Notes: generated from the sequence alone by a model not told the origin. 60,315 bases of DNA from Bacteroidales bacterium (GCA_031286285.1 JAITUN010000193.1:1-60315), one strand, 5' to 3'; counted from the first letter of the stretch, positions 19,578 to 30,900 are shown. Program-made: numbers and translations.

Positions 19578-20951
19578 ATGGGTATTTCAACACAAGTTAT
19601 TGGGCTTATTGCCGGTCTAGGGATTTTAGTTTTTGTACACGAATTAGGGCATTATATGTTTGCCCGTTTTTTTGGCACGCGGGTAGAGAAGTTTTATCTG
19701 TTTTTTAATCCGGGACTTTCGTTAGTAAGAATGAAGAAAATAGAAGGGAGATTGCGATTCAGTTTTTTATCTTCCAAAGCTCCTGAAGAATGGGCTGAAC
19801 ATCCTGATGCTACAGAGTTCGGGATTGGCTGGTTGCCTTTCGGCGGCTACTGCTCCATTGCCGGAATGGTAGATGAAACTAAGTCGGAGAAAGATTTGGA
19901 TAGCGAGCAACAGCCTTGGGAATTTCGCTCAAAACCAACATGGCAACGCTTCTTTATTATTAGTGGAGGAGTAATTATGAACTTTATCACTGCCATTGTA
20001 CTCTACATAGCTATTCTTTTTTCTTGGGGAAAAGAGTATATCCCGCTTGAAAATGCAAAATATGGACTCGTGTTTTCTAATGCTGCTCAATATGCGGGAT
20101 TTCAAAACGGAGATAAAATTATTTCCGTTGATGGTGGATTGCCGGAAACAATCAGAGATTTTCAGAAGAAACTTCTACTGGACAACCCTAAAGAAGTGAT
20201 TGTTGAACGTGATAATAGATTCGATACTTTATTTTTGAAAGAAGATAATTGGAAAAAACTATTAGTGAGAGAGGAATTTTGTAGTCTTAATTTTCCATTT
20301 GTAATCGATGAAATTTCCGCCGGGTTTCCTGCTGAACAAGCCGGATTGCAGCAGGGAGACAGTTTAGTAGGGTTAGATAGTATGCATATTTACCTCTTCT
20401 CCGATTTTCAAGAAGAATTACGATATGCTAAAAATAAAGAAGTTACTCTACATTTTTATCGTGGTGATACTTTAATGGCTGTATCGTTAGTGGTGAATGA
20501 AGATGGAAAAATTGGCGCTTCTGTGAATCCTTACAAATACTTGCAATCAGTTACAGAAAGCTATACATTTTTTGAATCTATTCCTATGGGAGTAAAAGAG
20601 GGGATAAATCAACTTTCATTCTATGTAAAACAATTTAAACGTGTATTTACGAAAGAGGGGGCATCGCAGTTAGGAGGTTTTATCACCATTGGCAGTATTT
20701 TTCCAAAAACATGGAATTGGGAACATTTTTGGGCAATGACGGCGTTTCTTTCTGTAATTTTAGCCTTTATGAATATTTTACCCATTCCTGCATTGGATGG
20801 CGGTTATATCCTATTCATTCTCATAGAGATGATCACAAGACGAAAGCCCAGCGACAAGTTCATCGGCTACGCCAACACAGTAGGGTTTATTCTGCTCATC
20901 ATGCTGTTGGTTTATGCGAATGGGATGGATGTGTTGAGGTTATTTCGATAA
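19578..20951 (+). CDS. rseP: RseP-type site-2 protease (membrane zinc metalloprotease)
   Basis: 457 residues. It cleaves membrane-embedded anti-sigma factors or remnant signal peptides. The zinc motif HELGH (His21, Glu22, His25) lies in the first transmembrane helix, and the C-terminal metal-ligand motif is in NILPIPALDGGYILF. Two PDZ-like segments sit between them (about 150-220 and 235-310; AEQAGLQQGDSLVGLD). The final helix is near IGYANTVGFILLIML. It starts 39 bp after riboflavin synthase and may be co-transcribed with it. The dxr gene, often next to rseP, is absent here. Confidence 0.93.
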   Translation: MGISTQVIGLIAGLGILVFVHELGHYMFARFFGTRVEKFYLFFNPGLSLVRMKKIEGRLRFSFLSSKAPEEWAEHPDATEFGIGWLPFGGYCSIAGMVDETKSEKDLDSEQQPWEFRSKPTWQRFFIISGGVIMNFITAIVLYIAILFSWGKEYIPLENAKYGLVFSNAAQYAGFQNGDKIISVDGGLPETIRDFQKKLLLDNPKEVIVERDNRFDTLFLKEDNWKKLLVREEFCSLNFPFVIDEISAGFPAEQAGLQQGDSLVGLDSMHIYLFSDFQEELRYAKNKEVTLHFYRGDTLMAVSLVVNEDGKIGASVNPYKYLQSVTESYTFFESIPMGVKEGINQLSFYVKQFKRVFTKEGASQLGGFITIGSIFPKTWNWEHFWAMTAFLSVILAFMNILPIPALDGGYILFILIEMITRRKPSDKFIGYANTVGFILLIMLLVYANGMDVLRLFR

Positions 20952-21065
20952 TTCATAAGCCGAAAAGTTACAAAGAATTATAGCAATATTGTTAATTGAG
21001 TAGAAAACTTGAAAAGTAAAATATATCCGGAAATAGAACGTTAATCATTTCAAATCTTATCTTTT

Positions 21066-21551
21066 ATGGATAATTACAATCCTCCTGTTCCATTCACCGA
21101 TCCTCTTGAAAAAAACATACGTCCCGGGTTTCTTACTTTTTTGTGTGTCTTAACTTTTATTGGTTCAGGATTATCCTTGTTTACTAATTTATTTAGTCCG
21201 GTTTTGGCGCCGATTGCCTTGGAATTTATTAAGGGCTCTTCGTTCGAATCTATCCCGGGAATTCTTGATGTATATGAACAACTTATAAAAGTGCCTGCAT
21301 GGCAATTCTTTTTGGTTGCTTTTTTCTGCGCTTCTTCAATTATCGGTGCAATATTTATGCTAAAAATGAAAAAAATAGGGTTTCATATTTATGCCATTTC
21401 TCAATTGTCAATATTGTTTATCAGTCAATTGATAATTGGTGGAATCTTTAAACCCAAATGGACCGATATATTTTTCACATTGTTATTTATTGGATTATAT
21501 GCTATCTATTACAGTAGATTTTCGAATTTAGAAGAAGACAAAGAAGAATGA
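21066..21551 (+). CDS. Small membrane protein with four predicted helices, function unknown
   Basis: 161 residues. Four hydrophobic segments (about 21-45, 78-99, 104-127, 132-150), a Pro-rich N-terminus and an acidic C-terminus (LEEDKEE). No family was recognised. It stands 114 bp after rseP and 85 bp before pepD on the same strand. The long hydrophobic runs and clean ATG make it a real gene, but nothing in the sequence indicates a role. Confidence 0.75.
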   Translation: MDNYNPPVPFTDPLEKNIRPGFLTFLCVLTFIGSGLSLFTNLFSPVLAPIALEFIKGSSFESIPGILDVYEQLIKVPAWQFFLVAFFCASSIIGAIFMLKMKKIGFHIYAISQLSILFISQLIIGGIFKPKWTDIFFTLLFIGLYAIYYSRFSNLEEDKEE

Positions 21552-21606
21552 AGTAAGAATACTTTCAATTATTATATTAAAATCGTATTATTTTTTATCT
21601 TTTGCC

Positions 21607-21634
21607 ATTAACCCCTAAACATTAATTATTAATT
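21607..21634. repeat. Heptamer array before pepD (4 units)
   Basis: ATTAACC, CCTAAAC, ATTAATT, ATTAATT in unbroken 7-bp register, ending 2 bp before the pepD ATG. It is related to the ATTAATC units before the DUF349 gene and the aminotransferase gene. Confidence 0.7.
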
Positions 21635-21636
21635 TT

Positions 21637-23094
21637 ATGACTGACATTTTAAACCTTAATCCGAAGCGTGTTTTTTATTATTTCAACGAGATTTGTAAAA
21701 TTCCGCACCCCTCTAAAAAAGAGGAAATAATAGTAGCATGGTTGCAGCAAACCGGCAAAGATTTAGGGTTGGAAACTAAACGTGATAGTATTGGAAACGT
21801 TTTGATATCCAAACCTGCAACAAAGGGAAAAGAGAAAGTTACCCCTGTTATTTTCCAAAGCCATGTGGATATGGTGTGTGAAAAAAACAATGATACCCAA
21901 TTCGATTTCGATAAAGACGCCATTCAACCGTACATAGATAATGAGTGGCTTAAAGCAAAAGGTACTACATTGGGCGCTGATGACGGCATAGGCGTAGCTA
22001 TCCAATTGGCGCTGCTTGAAGCCAAAGATATTGAACACGGTCCTATTGAATGTCTATTTACCGTAGATGAAGAAACAGGGTTGACCGGTGCTTTTAACTT
22101 GGAACCAGGATTTATGAAAGGAAAAATGTTACTGAACTTAGACTCAGAAGATGAAGGTGAATTTTTTATCGGTTGTGCAGGAGGAAAAGATACTCAAGCC
22201 ATTCTTGAAATTGAATGGGAAGAAAAAATGCCCAAAGAAGTTATTGCTTACAATATCTATGTGAAAGGATTACAAGGAGGTCATTCAGGTGACGACATTA
22301 ACAGAGGGCGCGGAAATGCAGTAAAACTACTAAACCGAATTTTATGGAATGCATATCAGGAATTTGATCTTTTTATTGCAGAAATTGATGCAGGAAACTT
22401 GCGCAATGCAATTGCCCGAGAAGGAAAAGCGAATATCATTATCCCTAAAACTAAACAAAAAATGTTTGAAAAATATATTCGTAAGATGGATTCTATTTAT
22501 AAAGATGAGTTAAGGATTACAGATCCGGGAGTTATGGTTACTTTTGAAGAAGCCAAAATGCCCAAGAAGATATTGAACGAACTGCTCCAAATTGACCTAA
22601 TGAACGCCTTGTATGTGTGCCCCCACGGCGTACTGGCTATGTCTCAAGATATTCCCGATTTTGTCGAAACTTCTACTAATTTAGCTTCTGTAAAGTTTAA
22701 AAATGGTAAGATATATATATCTACAAGTCAACGTAGTTCTTTAGAATCAAAAAAACAGGATGCTGTGGATATGGTTTCTGCTTCTTTTTATACTATTGGC
22801 GCAGATGAAGTGAACAGTGGAGACGGATACCCGGGATGGAAGCCAAACCCAAAATCGGAAGTATTGAAAGTGCTAGTGAAAGCATATCAAAATCTTTTCA
22901 AAAAAGAACCTGAAGTGAAAGCAATTCACGCTGGATTGGAATGTGGATTGTTCTCTGAAAAATATCCGGGATTAGATATGGTTTCTTATGGACCTACTTT
23001 AAGAGGAGTACATTCTCCTGACGAAAAACTAAAGATTGACACAGTGAAACAAGTGTGGGATTTGACTGTAGAATTTTTAAGGATTTTAAAATAG
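21637..23094 (+). CDS. pepD: Aminoacyl-histidine dipeptidase (cytosolic non-specific dipeptidase, M20)
   Basis: 485 residues, the usual PepD length. It is a zinc-dependent cytosolic enzyme that hydrolyses dipeptides. Metal and catalytic motifs are in place: QSHVDMV (metal His plus catalytic Asp), LGADDGIG (bridging Asp), VDEETGLTGA (catalytic and metal Glu), NLDSEDEGE, and the C-terminal metal His in RGVHSPDE. The lid or dimerisation domain is in the middle (GGHSGDDI). It converges on the TolC-like gene, with a heptamer array at the junction. Confidence 0.94.
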   Translation: MTDILNLNPKRVFYYFNEICKIPHPSKKEEIIVAWLQQTGKDLGLETKRDSIGNVLISKPATKGKEKVTPVIFQSHVDMVCEKNNDTQFDFDKDAIQPYIDNEWLKAKGTTLGADDGIGVAIQLALLEAKDIEHGPIECLFTVDEETGLTGAFNLEPGFMKGKMLLNLDSEDEGEFFIGCAGGKDTQAILEIEWEEKMPKEVIAYNIYVKGLQGGHSGDDINRGRGNAVKLLNRILWNAYQEFDLFIAEIDAGNLRNAIAREGKANIIIPKTKQKMFEKYIRKMDSIYKDELRITDPGVMVTFEEAKMPKKILNELLQIDLMNALYVCPHGVLAMSQDIPDFVETSTNLASVKFKNGKIYISTSQRSSLESKKQDAVDMVSASFYTIGADEVNSGDGYPGWKPNPKSEVLKVLVKAYQNLFKKEPEVKAIHAGLECGLFSEKYPGLDMVSYGPTLRGVHSPDEKLKIDTVKQVWDLTVEFLRILK

Positions 23095-23108
23095 TGTTTT
23101 GCAGTAAA

Positions 23109-23143
23109 CCTCTCGTCACTAACTACTCATCACTAATCTCTAC
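23109..23143. repeat. Heptamer array at the pepD/TolC-like convergent junction (5 units)
   Basis: Read on the minus strand it contains AGTGATG, AGTAGTT, AGTGACG and AGAGGTT in 7-bp register. The stop codon and last codons (EISDE) of the TolC-like gene lie inside the array. Confidence 0.65.
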
Positions 23144-24451
23144 ATAAGGAACTCCCTTGTAATAATTTATCTCCCTTATTTTTATCTGATACAGTAAATA
23201 GGAATTATTAAGCTCAATTTCTGATAAAAAAAGTTGATTGTCTGATGTTTGTAGCTCAATAATGCTGAGCGCGCCAACTTCATATTTTCGTTTGTTTGCT
23301 TGATTTGCAATTTGTTGGAATTCAACATTTTTTTTGGCTTGTTGCCACTGACTTTTCGAAGCATCCAACTCCATTATTGCTTTCATGATTTCACTTGCGA
23401 GCATTCGTATAGTTTCATCGTAGTCCTGCCGGGCTTGTTTCAAATTGTTTTTGGCTTTAGATACTCGCAAACGTACATCTAGACCACTGAAAATAGGCAC
23501 AGAAAGATGGACCCCCACATATTCTCCTAAATTATTTTTGTATTGTGTAAAAAAAGGATCATATTTGTTTGTACTTGAAGTGAAAAAATCTGTGGAAATA
23601 CCCCCACTCATCGAAAGTAACGGATAGTAACTGCCTCGTTCTATTGAAAGGTTGTGCTTTTGAATCTCTACATTATGTTGCTCAGTTATTACAGTTGGAT
23701 GAATGATTGATGCAAATGCGATGATTTCGGATACCGTTTGTCCATCTAAAAAAAGTTCTGCTTCTTTGATTTGCGGTTCTATTAATAAAGGGATCTCTAT
23801 AGGATAGTTCATACAATCTTTCAGCTTTAGGATGCTTATGTCTAAATTATTCCTTGTTGCAATTGCAGTATATTCTTCGGAGGCAAGAATGGCTCTTATT
23901 TGTGCTAAATCAGCAATTGAACCTCCATCCATCTCTAACAAACGTTCCATTTTTTTTTCTTCCAATTTGTAATTTTCTATTCGCTTTTCGTATAATCTGA
24001 GAAGTTCTTTATAGTATACTACTTCAGCATAGGCTAACATTGTTTCTTCTGCAACTTTATCACGAGTTTGCCTCAATTGTTCTTCACCGCGTAATTTAGC
24101 AATCTTTGCCGAACGTGTTCTGTTTAAGTATCGCAATCCGTTAAAAATAGGTACCCGAGCATTTACTCCAACACCATTACTGAAAGTAGTTGTGTTTCCA
24201 TAATTGTTTGTTGCTGGGTCAATCCCTCTTCCAAAGTTTGAGTTTATCCCAATATAGCCATCCACACCAGGCAAATGCGCAAGTATTGCACTTGTATAAT
24301 CTTTTTTTGCATTCTCTGATTCAATTACAGCACGTGCTGTTTTGAAGCTATTTTCTACAGCATAGTGCATACAATCTTCTAAGCTCATTTGTTTTTGTGC
24401 CATTAATAAAATCGGAATAAAATATAGAGGAAAAAGGAATAGTTTTTTCAT
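23123..24451 (-). CDS. TolC-family outer membrane efflux protein
   Basis: 442 residues. Signal peptide about 1-18 (cut near LMA-Q). Two related halves show the TolC/OEP pattern of long alpha-helices with heptads and barrel strands (LEDCMHYAVENS at the N-terminus; VGVHLSVPIFSGLDVRLRV in the second half; internal duplication near VGVNARVPIFNGLRYLNRT). Members form the outer membrane duct of tripartite efflux pumps or type I exporters. No periplasmic adaptor or inner membrane pump gene is adjacent, so the partner is unknown. Its 3' end lies in a heptamer array. Confidence 0.9.
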   Translation of the reverse strand: MKKLFLFPLYFIPILLMAQKQMSLEDCMHYAVENSFKTARAVIESENAKKDYTSAILAHLPGVDGYIGINSNFGRGIDPATNNYGNTTTFSNGVGVNARVPIFNGLRYLNRTRSAKIAKLRGEEQLRQTRDKVAEETMLAYAEVVYYKELLRLYEKRIENYKLEEKKMERLLEMDGGSIADLAQIRAILASEEYTAIATRNNLDISILKLKDCMNYPIEIPLLIEPQIKEAELFLDGQTVSEIIAFASIIHPTVITEQHNVEIQKHNLSIERGSYYPLLSMSGGISTDFFTSSTNKYDPFFTQYKNNLGEYVGVHLSVPIFSGLDVRLRVSKAKNNLKQARQDYDETIRMLASEIMKAIMELDASKSQWQQAKKNVEFQQIANQANKRKYEVGALSIIELQTSDNQLFLSEIELNNSYLLYQIKIREINYYKGVPYVEISDE

Positions 24452-24793
24452 TTTTGTTGGATTGGTGAATAGGTATTATGGATTAGGAATCAAGAAATCG
24501 CATAGCAATAACATTTTTTTGTTTCCAAAAACCATGCCAAAGTATTTAAAAGATTATGTATAAGTATGTTAAATAATGAAGAATAAAAATTATGTTAAAA
24601 TTTTTTACAGTAATTGTATGATTATTTGACAAAATTATAAATACAATAGAATATAAATGATTTTACCCGATCTTCATTTTTTAATACATGATTATTAAAA
24701 ATTTAATATTTTCGCGCCTCAAAAAAAGATTTCTAACTAAAAACAATATTTAAAGAAATTAACTTTGAACTTTAATTTAAAAACTTATTAATT
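24452..24793. other. 342-bp AT-rich divergent intergenic region
   Basis: It separates the TolC-like gene (minus) and carbamate kinase (plus). It is very AT-rich, with no ORF of note. It holds a promoter-like TATTTTCG box for the kinase. A weak period-7 stretch (GATTGGT, GAATAGG, then GATTAGG) lies at the TolC side and another (ACTTTGA, ACTTTAA) near 24765. I see no RNA gene or terminator in it. Confidence 0.5.
24707..24714 (+). promoter_or_regulatory. Possible -7 box for carbamate kinase
   Basis: TATTTTCG is a 7/8 match to TAnnTTTG, 79 bp before the ATG. No convincing TTG -33 element at the expected distance. Confidence 0.35.
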
Positions 24794-25747
24794 ATGAAAT
24801 ACATACAAAGAAGAAAACTCGTCATGGTTGCATTTGGAGGGAATGCCATACTTAGAAGTGGCCAAAAAGGAACTTATCAGGAGCAACTCCAAAATGTGAT
24901 GAATACTTGTAAATCGTTACATCGACTCTATGAACAGGATTGTGATTTAGTGATTGGGCATGGAAATGGACCCCAAGTGGGTAATGTAATGTTACAACAT
25001 GATGCCGGCTCGAAAATGTATAATATTGAATCAATGCCTATGGATGTTTGTGTTGCAGAAACACAAGGTTCTATTGGCTATATGATTGAATTGGCCTTTA
25101 GAAATATTTTCTTTAAAGAAAATATTCGCAAACACGTCATCACATTAGTAACCCAAGTTGTAGTTGATGAGGAAGACCCCGCTTTTCAAAATCCAACAAA
25201 ACCGGTTGGCCCTTACTATACAAAAGAGCAAGCGGAAAGATTTTCAGAAGAAACAGGAGCAAAATATGTAGAAGACCCGAAAGGGAACGGCTGGCGCAAA
25301 GTTGTAGCCTCCCCCATTCCCAAGCATATTAGCAATATTGACGTAGTGCAGCGTTTGGCTACTTCCGGATACGTAGTGATTACTTGTGGCGGCGGCGGCA
25401 TTCCTGTAGTTCGAAATCAATACGGTGGAAAAGGGATGGAAGCCGTAATTGACAAAGATCTTGCATCAGCATTAGCTGCTTTGGAGATGAAAGCAGACGA
25501 ATTTTACATCTTAACGGATGTCCCCAAAGTATTTATTAATTTTAGAAAAGATAATGAACAGGCTTTAGACACCCTTACTATTGCAGAAGCAAAGAAATTC
25601 TTAGCAGATGGCCAATTTGCAGAAGGATCTATGGCGCCCAAAATTCGTGCAGCAATTTTTTTTATTGAATATGGAGGAAAAGAGTGTATTATTACTGAAG
25701 CAGGACAATTAGGAAACCCTCAATGCGGAACAAGAATTGTCAAATAA
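24794..25747 (+). CDS. arcC: Carbamate kinase
   Basis: 317 residues, the family length. It reversibly transfers phosphate between carbamoyl phosphate and ADP, making ATP in arginine or agmatine breakdown. Amino acid kinase motifs: FGGNAIL near the N-terminus, GHGNGPQVG, CGGGGIPV, AVIDKDLASALAA, and the C-terminal GSMAPKIRA. No arginine deiminase or ornithine carbamoyltransferase gene is adjacent, so the source of carbamoyl phosphate cannot be read from context. A divergent 342-bp region precedes it. Confidence 0.94.
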   Translation: MKYIQRRKLVMVAFGGNAILRSGQKGTYQEQLQNVMNTCKSLHRLYEQDCDLVIGHGNGPQVGNVMLQHDAGSKMYNIESMPMDVCVAETQGSIGYMIELAFRNIFFKENIRKHVITLVTQVVVDEEDPAFQNPTKPVGPYYTKEQAERFSEETGAKYVEDPKGNGWRKVVASPIPKHISNIDVVQRLATSGYVVITCGGGGIPVVRNQYGGKGMEAVIDKDLASALAALEMKADEFYILTDVPKVFINFRKDNEQALDTLTIAEAKKFLADGQFAEGSMAPKIRAAIFFIEYGGKECIITEAGQLGNPQCGTRIVK

Positions 25748-25749
25748 GC

Positions 25750-25828
25750 AGTTTGAAGTTAGAAGAATGAACTTTAAATCTATATACCTATACACTTATT
25801 AATCATTAATCATTAATCATTAACCATT
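25750..25828. repeat. Heptamer array between carbamate kinase and the DUF349 gene
   Basis: Two blocks. 25750-25777: AGTTTGA, AGTTAGA, AGAATGA, ACTTTAA. 25801-25828: AATCATT three times and AACCATT once. The blocks are out of phase by 2 bp, with degenerate sequence between. The array starts 2 bp after the arcC stop codon and ends 8 bp before the next ATG. Confidence 0.75.
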
Positions 25829-25836
25829 AAATTATT

Positions 25837-27987
25837 ATGCCACGGAAAAAACTCCAACACCCGGAAGATGAGCCATTGCAAAATCTAGAGGTGAATGCCG
25901 GCGCTTCCATCGAAGCCCAACCCCATGCGGAAATAGAACTTACCGCTCCTGCCGAAATCCCGACAGAAGAACCAAAAGCTAAAGTAAAACGAACAAAACG
26001 GGTAAAACAAGTTGAACAAACTGAACCAGTTGAACCAGTTGAACAAGTTGAACAAACTGAACCAGTTGAATCAGTTGAACAAACTGAACAAGTTGAACAA
26101 GTTGAACAAACTGAACCAGTTGAACCAGTTGAACAGGTTGAACAAGTTGATGAAGTATCAGAAATTTATGCTACTATTGAAGACACACAGAACAAGTCAA
26201 AAGAAAATCAAGAAGAAGAAGAAGAAGAGGAAGAGGAAGAAAAAGAACCCGAATCTGTGGAAGATATAGAGAAAGAGTATTTAAATCTCTCTTTAGAACA
26301 ATTAGTAGAAAAACTACAAGAAGTGGTGAGCAATGATAATATTAACAATATAAAGCAAAGAGTGGGTGTCTTGAAAACAGCAATTCTTGTTGAAATAAAA
26401 CAATTAAAAAAAGATGCCTTAGAGAAATTTATTGAAGAAGGAGGTGTTAAAGAGGAATATGAATATGTTCCCGACGAATTGGAAATTCAATTTAATGATG
26501 CATTAAAAAAATATAAAGACAACAAAACAAAATTTCTTGAAAATTTAGAAATAGAAAAACAACAAAATTTTGAATCTAAACAACAGATTATTCAAGGATT
26601 AAAAGAATTAGTTGAAAATGAAAACAATCTTAAAATATTAAACGACAAGTTTAAAGAGTTTCAAGAAAAATGGAGAGAAATAGGTCCTGTACCCCAGAAC
26701 GAATCTTCCAATTTATGGCAGCATTATCATTTCTATGTTGAAAAATTCTTTGATATCCTTCGCATAAACAAAGAATTAAGAACGTTAGATTTAAAGAAAA
26801 ACTTAGAACAAAAAGTTAGGTTGTGTGAACAAGCTGAGGAATTACTGTTGCAAGATTCTATAAGTAAATCATTCAAGGCTTTACAACACCTTCATGAAGA
26901 ATGGCGCGAAATAGGACCAGTACCTGAAGACAAAAAAGAGGAGATTTGGGAGCGCTTTAAAAATGCTTCTGACCAACTTAATCAAAGACGGAGAGCGCAT
27001 TACGATTCTTTATTGGAAGAACAACAAAACAACTACAATGCAAAGGTTGTGATTTGTGAACAAGCTGAAGAATTGGTATCGTTAGATTCTAAAACTCTTA
27101 AAGATAGCAACAATGTTAGCGAAAAACTTACTGAGTTGTTGAAAGTTTGGAAGACATTAGGACCGGCTCCGGCAAAATTGAACGAAGAGATTTGGCAAAG
27201 ATTTAAAATAGCTTTAGATAAATTCTTTACATCAAAAAAAGAGTATTTACAACAACTCAAAAACGAACAACTCCAAAATTATAATCAAAAACTCACATTA
27301 GCCATTCAAGCCGAAGCGCTATCTTTAAGAACTGATTGGAAAAAAGCAACCGATGAAATTATTTCGCTTCAAAACGAATGGAAAAGAATTGGACCTACAG
27401 CAAGAAAAAACTCTGACGTGGTATGGAAACGTTTTCGAAGAGCTTGCGACAAATTTTTTGAGACAAAATCAAGCTACTTCAATAATGCACAAACGATTGA
27501 AAGTGAAAATCTTCTAAAAAAAGAAGAATTAATAAAAAAAATTGAAGAACATGAGTTTACTGACAACAAAGAAGAAAATTTAGAAGTAATGAAAGCGTAT
27601 CAACGTGAGTTTATGGACTTAGGACATGTGCCACGCAAAGACAAAGATAAAATTTATAACAAGTTTAGAGAAGTTGTAAATAAACGTTTTGAAGATTTGA
27701 AAATGACAATGGAAGATGTAAAACGCAGCAATTTCAAGTCGAAAATTGAAACCATTTTAAATAATCCCGATGCAGACAAAATATTGGATAAAGAGCGTCG
27801 TTTTTTAACTAATAAATTGCAACAATTAAAAGAAGATATTGCATTGTGGGAAAATAATTTAGGTTTCTTTGCCAATTCTAAAAATGCAGATTTGTTAAAA
27901 GCTGAATTTGCTAAAAAGATTGAAGCTGCAAAAACAGAAGTAAAAGAATTGGAGTATAAAATTAAAGTGATGGTTCACAAAAAATAA
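25837..27987 (+). CDS. DUF349-repeat protein with low-complexity acidic N-terminus
   Basis: 716 residues. The N-terminal ~150 residues are disordered-looking: a basic stretch ([10 protein letters not shown]), then V/T-E-Q/P triplets encoded by a 9-bp DNA repeat, then a run of Glu. From ~150 onward come helical DUF349 repeats with the recurring W-R-E-I-G-P-V-P or W-K-R-I-G-P pattern (at least four clear copies, with a more diverged VPRKDKD copy). It is predicted to form long helices and be cytosolic. The function of DUF349 is not established. It sits 2 bp upstream of secA, so the two are almost certainly co-transcribed in this organism. Confidence 0.87.
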   Translation: MPRKKLQHPEDEPLQNLEVNAGASIEAQPHAEIELTAPAEIPTEEPKAKVKRTKRVKQVEQTEPVEPVEQVEQTEPVESVEQTEQVEQVEQTEPVEPVEQVEQVDEVSEIYATIEDTQNKSKENQEEEEEEEEEEKEPESVEDIEKEYLNLSLEQLVEKLQEVVSNDNINNIKQRVGVLKTAILVEIKQLKKDALEKFIEEGGVKEEYEYVPDELEIQFNDALKKYKDNKTKFLENLEIEKQQNFESKQQIIQGLKELVENENNLKILNDKFKEFQEKWREIGPVPQNESSNLWQHYHFYVEKFFDILRINKELRTLDLKKNLEQKVRLCEQAEELLLQDSISKSFKALQHLHEEWREIGPVPEDKKEEIWERFKNASDQLNQRRRAHYDSLLEEQQNNYNAKVVICEQAEELVSLDSKTLKDSNNVSEKLTELLKVWKTLGPAPAKLNEEIWQRFKIALDKFFTSKKEYLQQLKNEQLQNYNQKLTLAIQAEALSLRTDWKKATDEIISLQNEWKRIGPTARKNSDVVWKRFRRACDKFFETKSSYFNNAQTIESENLLKKEELIKKIEEHEFTDNKEENLEVMKAYQREFMDLGHVPRKDKDKIYNKFREVVNKRFEDLKMTMEDVKRSNFKSKIETILNNPDADKILDKERRFLTNKLQQLKEDIALWENNLGFFANSKNADLLKAEFAKKIEAAKTEVKELEYKIKVMVHKK
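26011..26145 (+). repeat. 9-bp coding microsatellite, 15 units
   Basis: GTTGAACAA, ACTGAACCA and GTTGAACCA variants repeat in tandem 15 times and encode V/T-E-Q/P/S triplets. Since the unit is 9 bp, slippage would change length without breaking the frame. Confidence 0.9.
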
Positions 27988-27989
27988 TC

Positions 27990-30900
27990 ATGGCAAATTT
28001 CTTAACACAAATATTTGGTTCAAAAGCTGATAGAGACCTTAGAGAATTGAAGCCCTATCTTGAAAAATCTTTACAGGCAGAAAAAGCAATAATCCCTCTT
28101 TCTAATGATGAGCTACGGGCGAAAACAATAGAGTTTCGCAAAAAGATCACTGAACATATTCGCGAAGAAGAAGAACGGATATCAGAGATTAAACACTATC
28201 TTGATGCTAACTATGATTTAGATATTGAAGAGAAACAACGTTTATACAAAGAAACAGATGCGTTAGAGAAAAAAGCATACGATAAGACGCAAGAGGTTTT
28301 AAATGAAATTCTTCCAGATGCTTTTGCTGTGATGAAAGAGACAGGTCGCCGCTTTAAAGAAAACGATTTTATAGAGGTAACTGCCACAGAAATGGACAGA
28401 AATATTGCTGCCTATAGAGAATGTGTAGAGATAAACGGCAACAAGGCAACTTTTTCAAGCACGTGGTCTGCTGGCGGAAATATGATAAAATGGGATATGT
28501 GCCACTATGATGTCCAACTTATTGGCGGTACTGTACTCCACCAAGGGAAAATCGCAGAAATGAGTACTGGGGAAGGAAAAACGTTAGTTGCCACCCTTTC
28601 TGTTTACTTAAATGCGCTGCCCGGAAAAGGAGTACACATTGTTACAGTAAACGACTACCTTGCCAAACGTGACTCTGAATGGATGGGACTATTGTACGAA
28701 TTTCATGGATTATCAGTGGATTGTATTGACAAACACGAACCCAATTCCGAAGAACGCCGTAAAGCTTATTTGGCTGATATTACATACGGAACTAATAATG
28801 AATTTGGTTTTGACTATCTACGCGACAATATGGCACGCAATGTGGGAGAACTTGTACAACGCCCTCATAACTACGCTATTGTGGATGAAGTGGACTCTGT
28901 ATTGGTTGACGATGCAAGAACTCCATTAATCATTTCAGGACCAACCCCACGTGGTGAACAACAAGAGTTTGATATTTACAAACCTATGATTGAACGTTTG
29001 TACAATGCTCAAAAATTGTTTGTTAATGAAATATTGACCAAGGCTAAACAGATGCTGGTGCAAAACCCTGACCCTAAGCCTGAAGAGGAAGCTGCCATTT
29101 TACTGCTTCGTGCGCACAGAGGTTTGCCTAAAAGCAAAGCCCTCATTAAATTTTTGAGCGAACAGGGAATGAAACAGTTACTGCTCCGTACTGAAGCATA
29201 TTATATGCAACAACAAAACAGACTCATGCCTGTAATTGACCAAGAACTTTATTTTGTGATAGAAGAAAAACAAAATACCGTTGATATTCAAGAAAAAGGA
29301 ATTGAGTTGGTTTCTAGAAGTGCAGAAGAAGCCAAGCTTTTTTTGATACCTGATGTAGGAGCTGAAATAGCTGAACTAGAAAAGTTAAACTTGACTCCTC
29401 AGGAAGTTGTTGCAAGAAAAAACGAAATCTATCGCAATTTTTCTATCGCATCTGAACGGATCCACACAGTGCATCAGTTACTGAAAGCATATACTATGTT
29501 TGAAAAAGATGTTGAGTATGTGATTATTGATAACAAAGTTAAGATTGTTGACGAGCAAACAGGACGTATAATGGAAGGACGCCGCTATTCTGACGGGCTA
29601 CACCAAGCAATTGAAGCTAAAGAAAATGTGAAAGTGGAAGCCGCTACACAAACCTACGCAACCATTACACTTCAAAACTATTTCCGTATGTACAAAAAAC
29701 TTTCAGGAATGACAGGTACAGCAGAAACAGAAGCAGGTGAGTTTTGGAATATTTACAAATTGGATGTGGTAGTAATTCCAACAAACAGACCCATAGCGAG
29801 AAAAGATGCAGAAGACTTGGTTTATAAAACAAAACGCGAAAAATATACCGCCGTTGTAGATGAGATTTTACGATTAAATGAAGAAGGAAGACCCGTATTG
29901 GTTGGTACGACCTCAGTAGAAATCTCAGAACTGCTCTCTAAAATTTTGTCCGCAAGAAGAATAAAACACAACGTTTTGAATGCAAAACTTCACAAAAAAG
30001 AAGCTGATATTGTGGCAGAAGCAGGACAAGCAGGAACCGTAACTATATCTACAAATATGGCAGGCCGTGGTACTGACATCAAGTTGGGAACAGGAATTAA
30101 AGAGAAAGGCGGTCTTGCTATTATTGGAACAGAAAGACATGACTCACGGCGCGTGGATAGACAGTTGAGAGGACGGGCTGGTCGCCAAGGAGACCCCGGT
30201 AGCTCCCAATTCTTTGTTTCCTTGGAAGATGACCTTATGCGGCTATTCGGATCAGAGAGAATCTCTAGAATCATGGACCGAATTGGATTGAAAGATGGAG
30301 AAGTGATTCAACACAGATTGATTTCAAAATCTATTGAACGTGCCCAAAGGAAAGTGGAAGAGAATAATTTTGGAATCAGAAAAAGATTGCTGGAATATGA
30401 CGACGTGATGAACAAACAACGTGAAACTATATATCGGAAAAGAAGAAATGCCCTTTGGGGAGATAAATTGGCGATCGATATTTCTGATATGTTTTACGAT
30501 GTTTGCGTAAAAGTGGTTGAAAGAAATTATAATACCAAAGATTTTGATGGCTTTGAACAAGATGTTATTACAACTTTCGGATGCGAACTCCCCTTCTCTC
30601 AAGAACATTTTTTTCAGGATAAAACAAGCAAGTTAATTGATGATTTGTTTGATAAAGTATTTGAAAATTACAGAATTAGACAACAACTGCTTTGTAAACA
30701 AGCATTTCCTGTAATCGAACGTGTTTATTTCGACAATGGCGAGCGTTTTGCAAATATAGCAATTCCTATTACTGATGGAGTAAAAACACTTAATGTGGTG
30801 GCACCTCTGAAAAAATGCTACGATACTCAAGGACGAGAAATAGGACTTTCTATTGAAAAAGGAATTACTTTGGCAGTAATTGACAATGCATGGAAAGAAC

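Noticed and set aside
20952-21065. Terminator or small RNA after rseP
   Set aside because: No stable hairpin with a T-tract could be found in this AT-rich gap.
26012-26269. Open frame coding for a Lys-Leu-Asn-Gln repeat
   Set aside because: It is the shifted frame of the 9-bp repeat inside the DUF349 gene and has no independent support.
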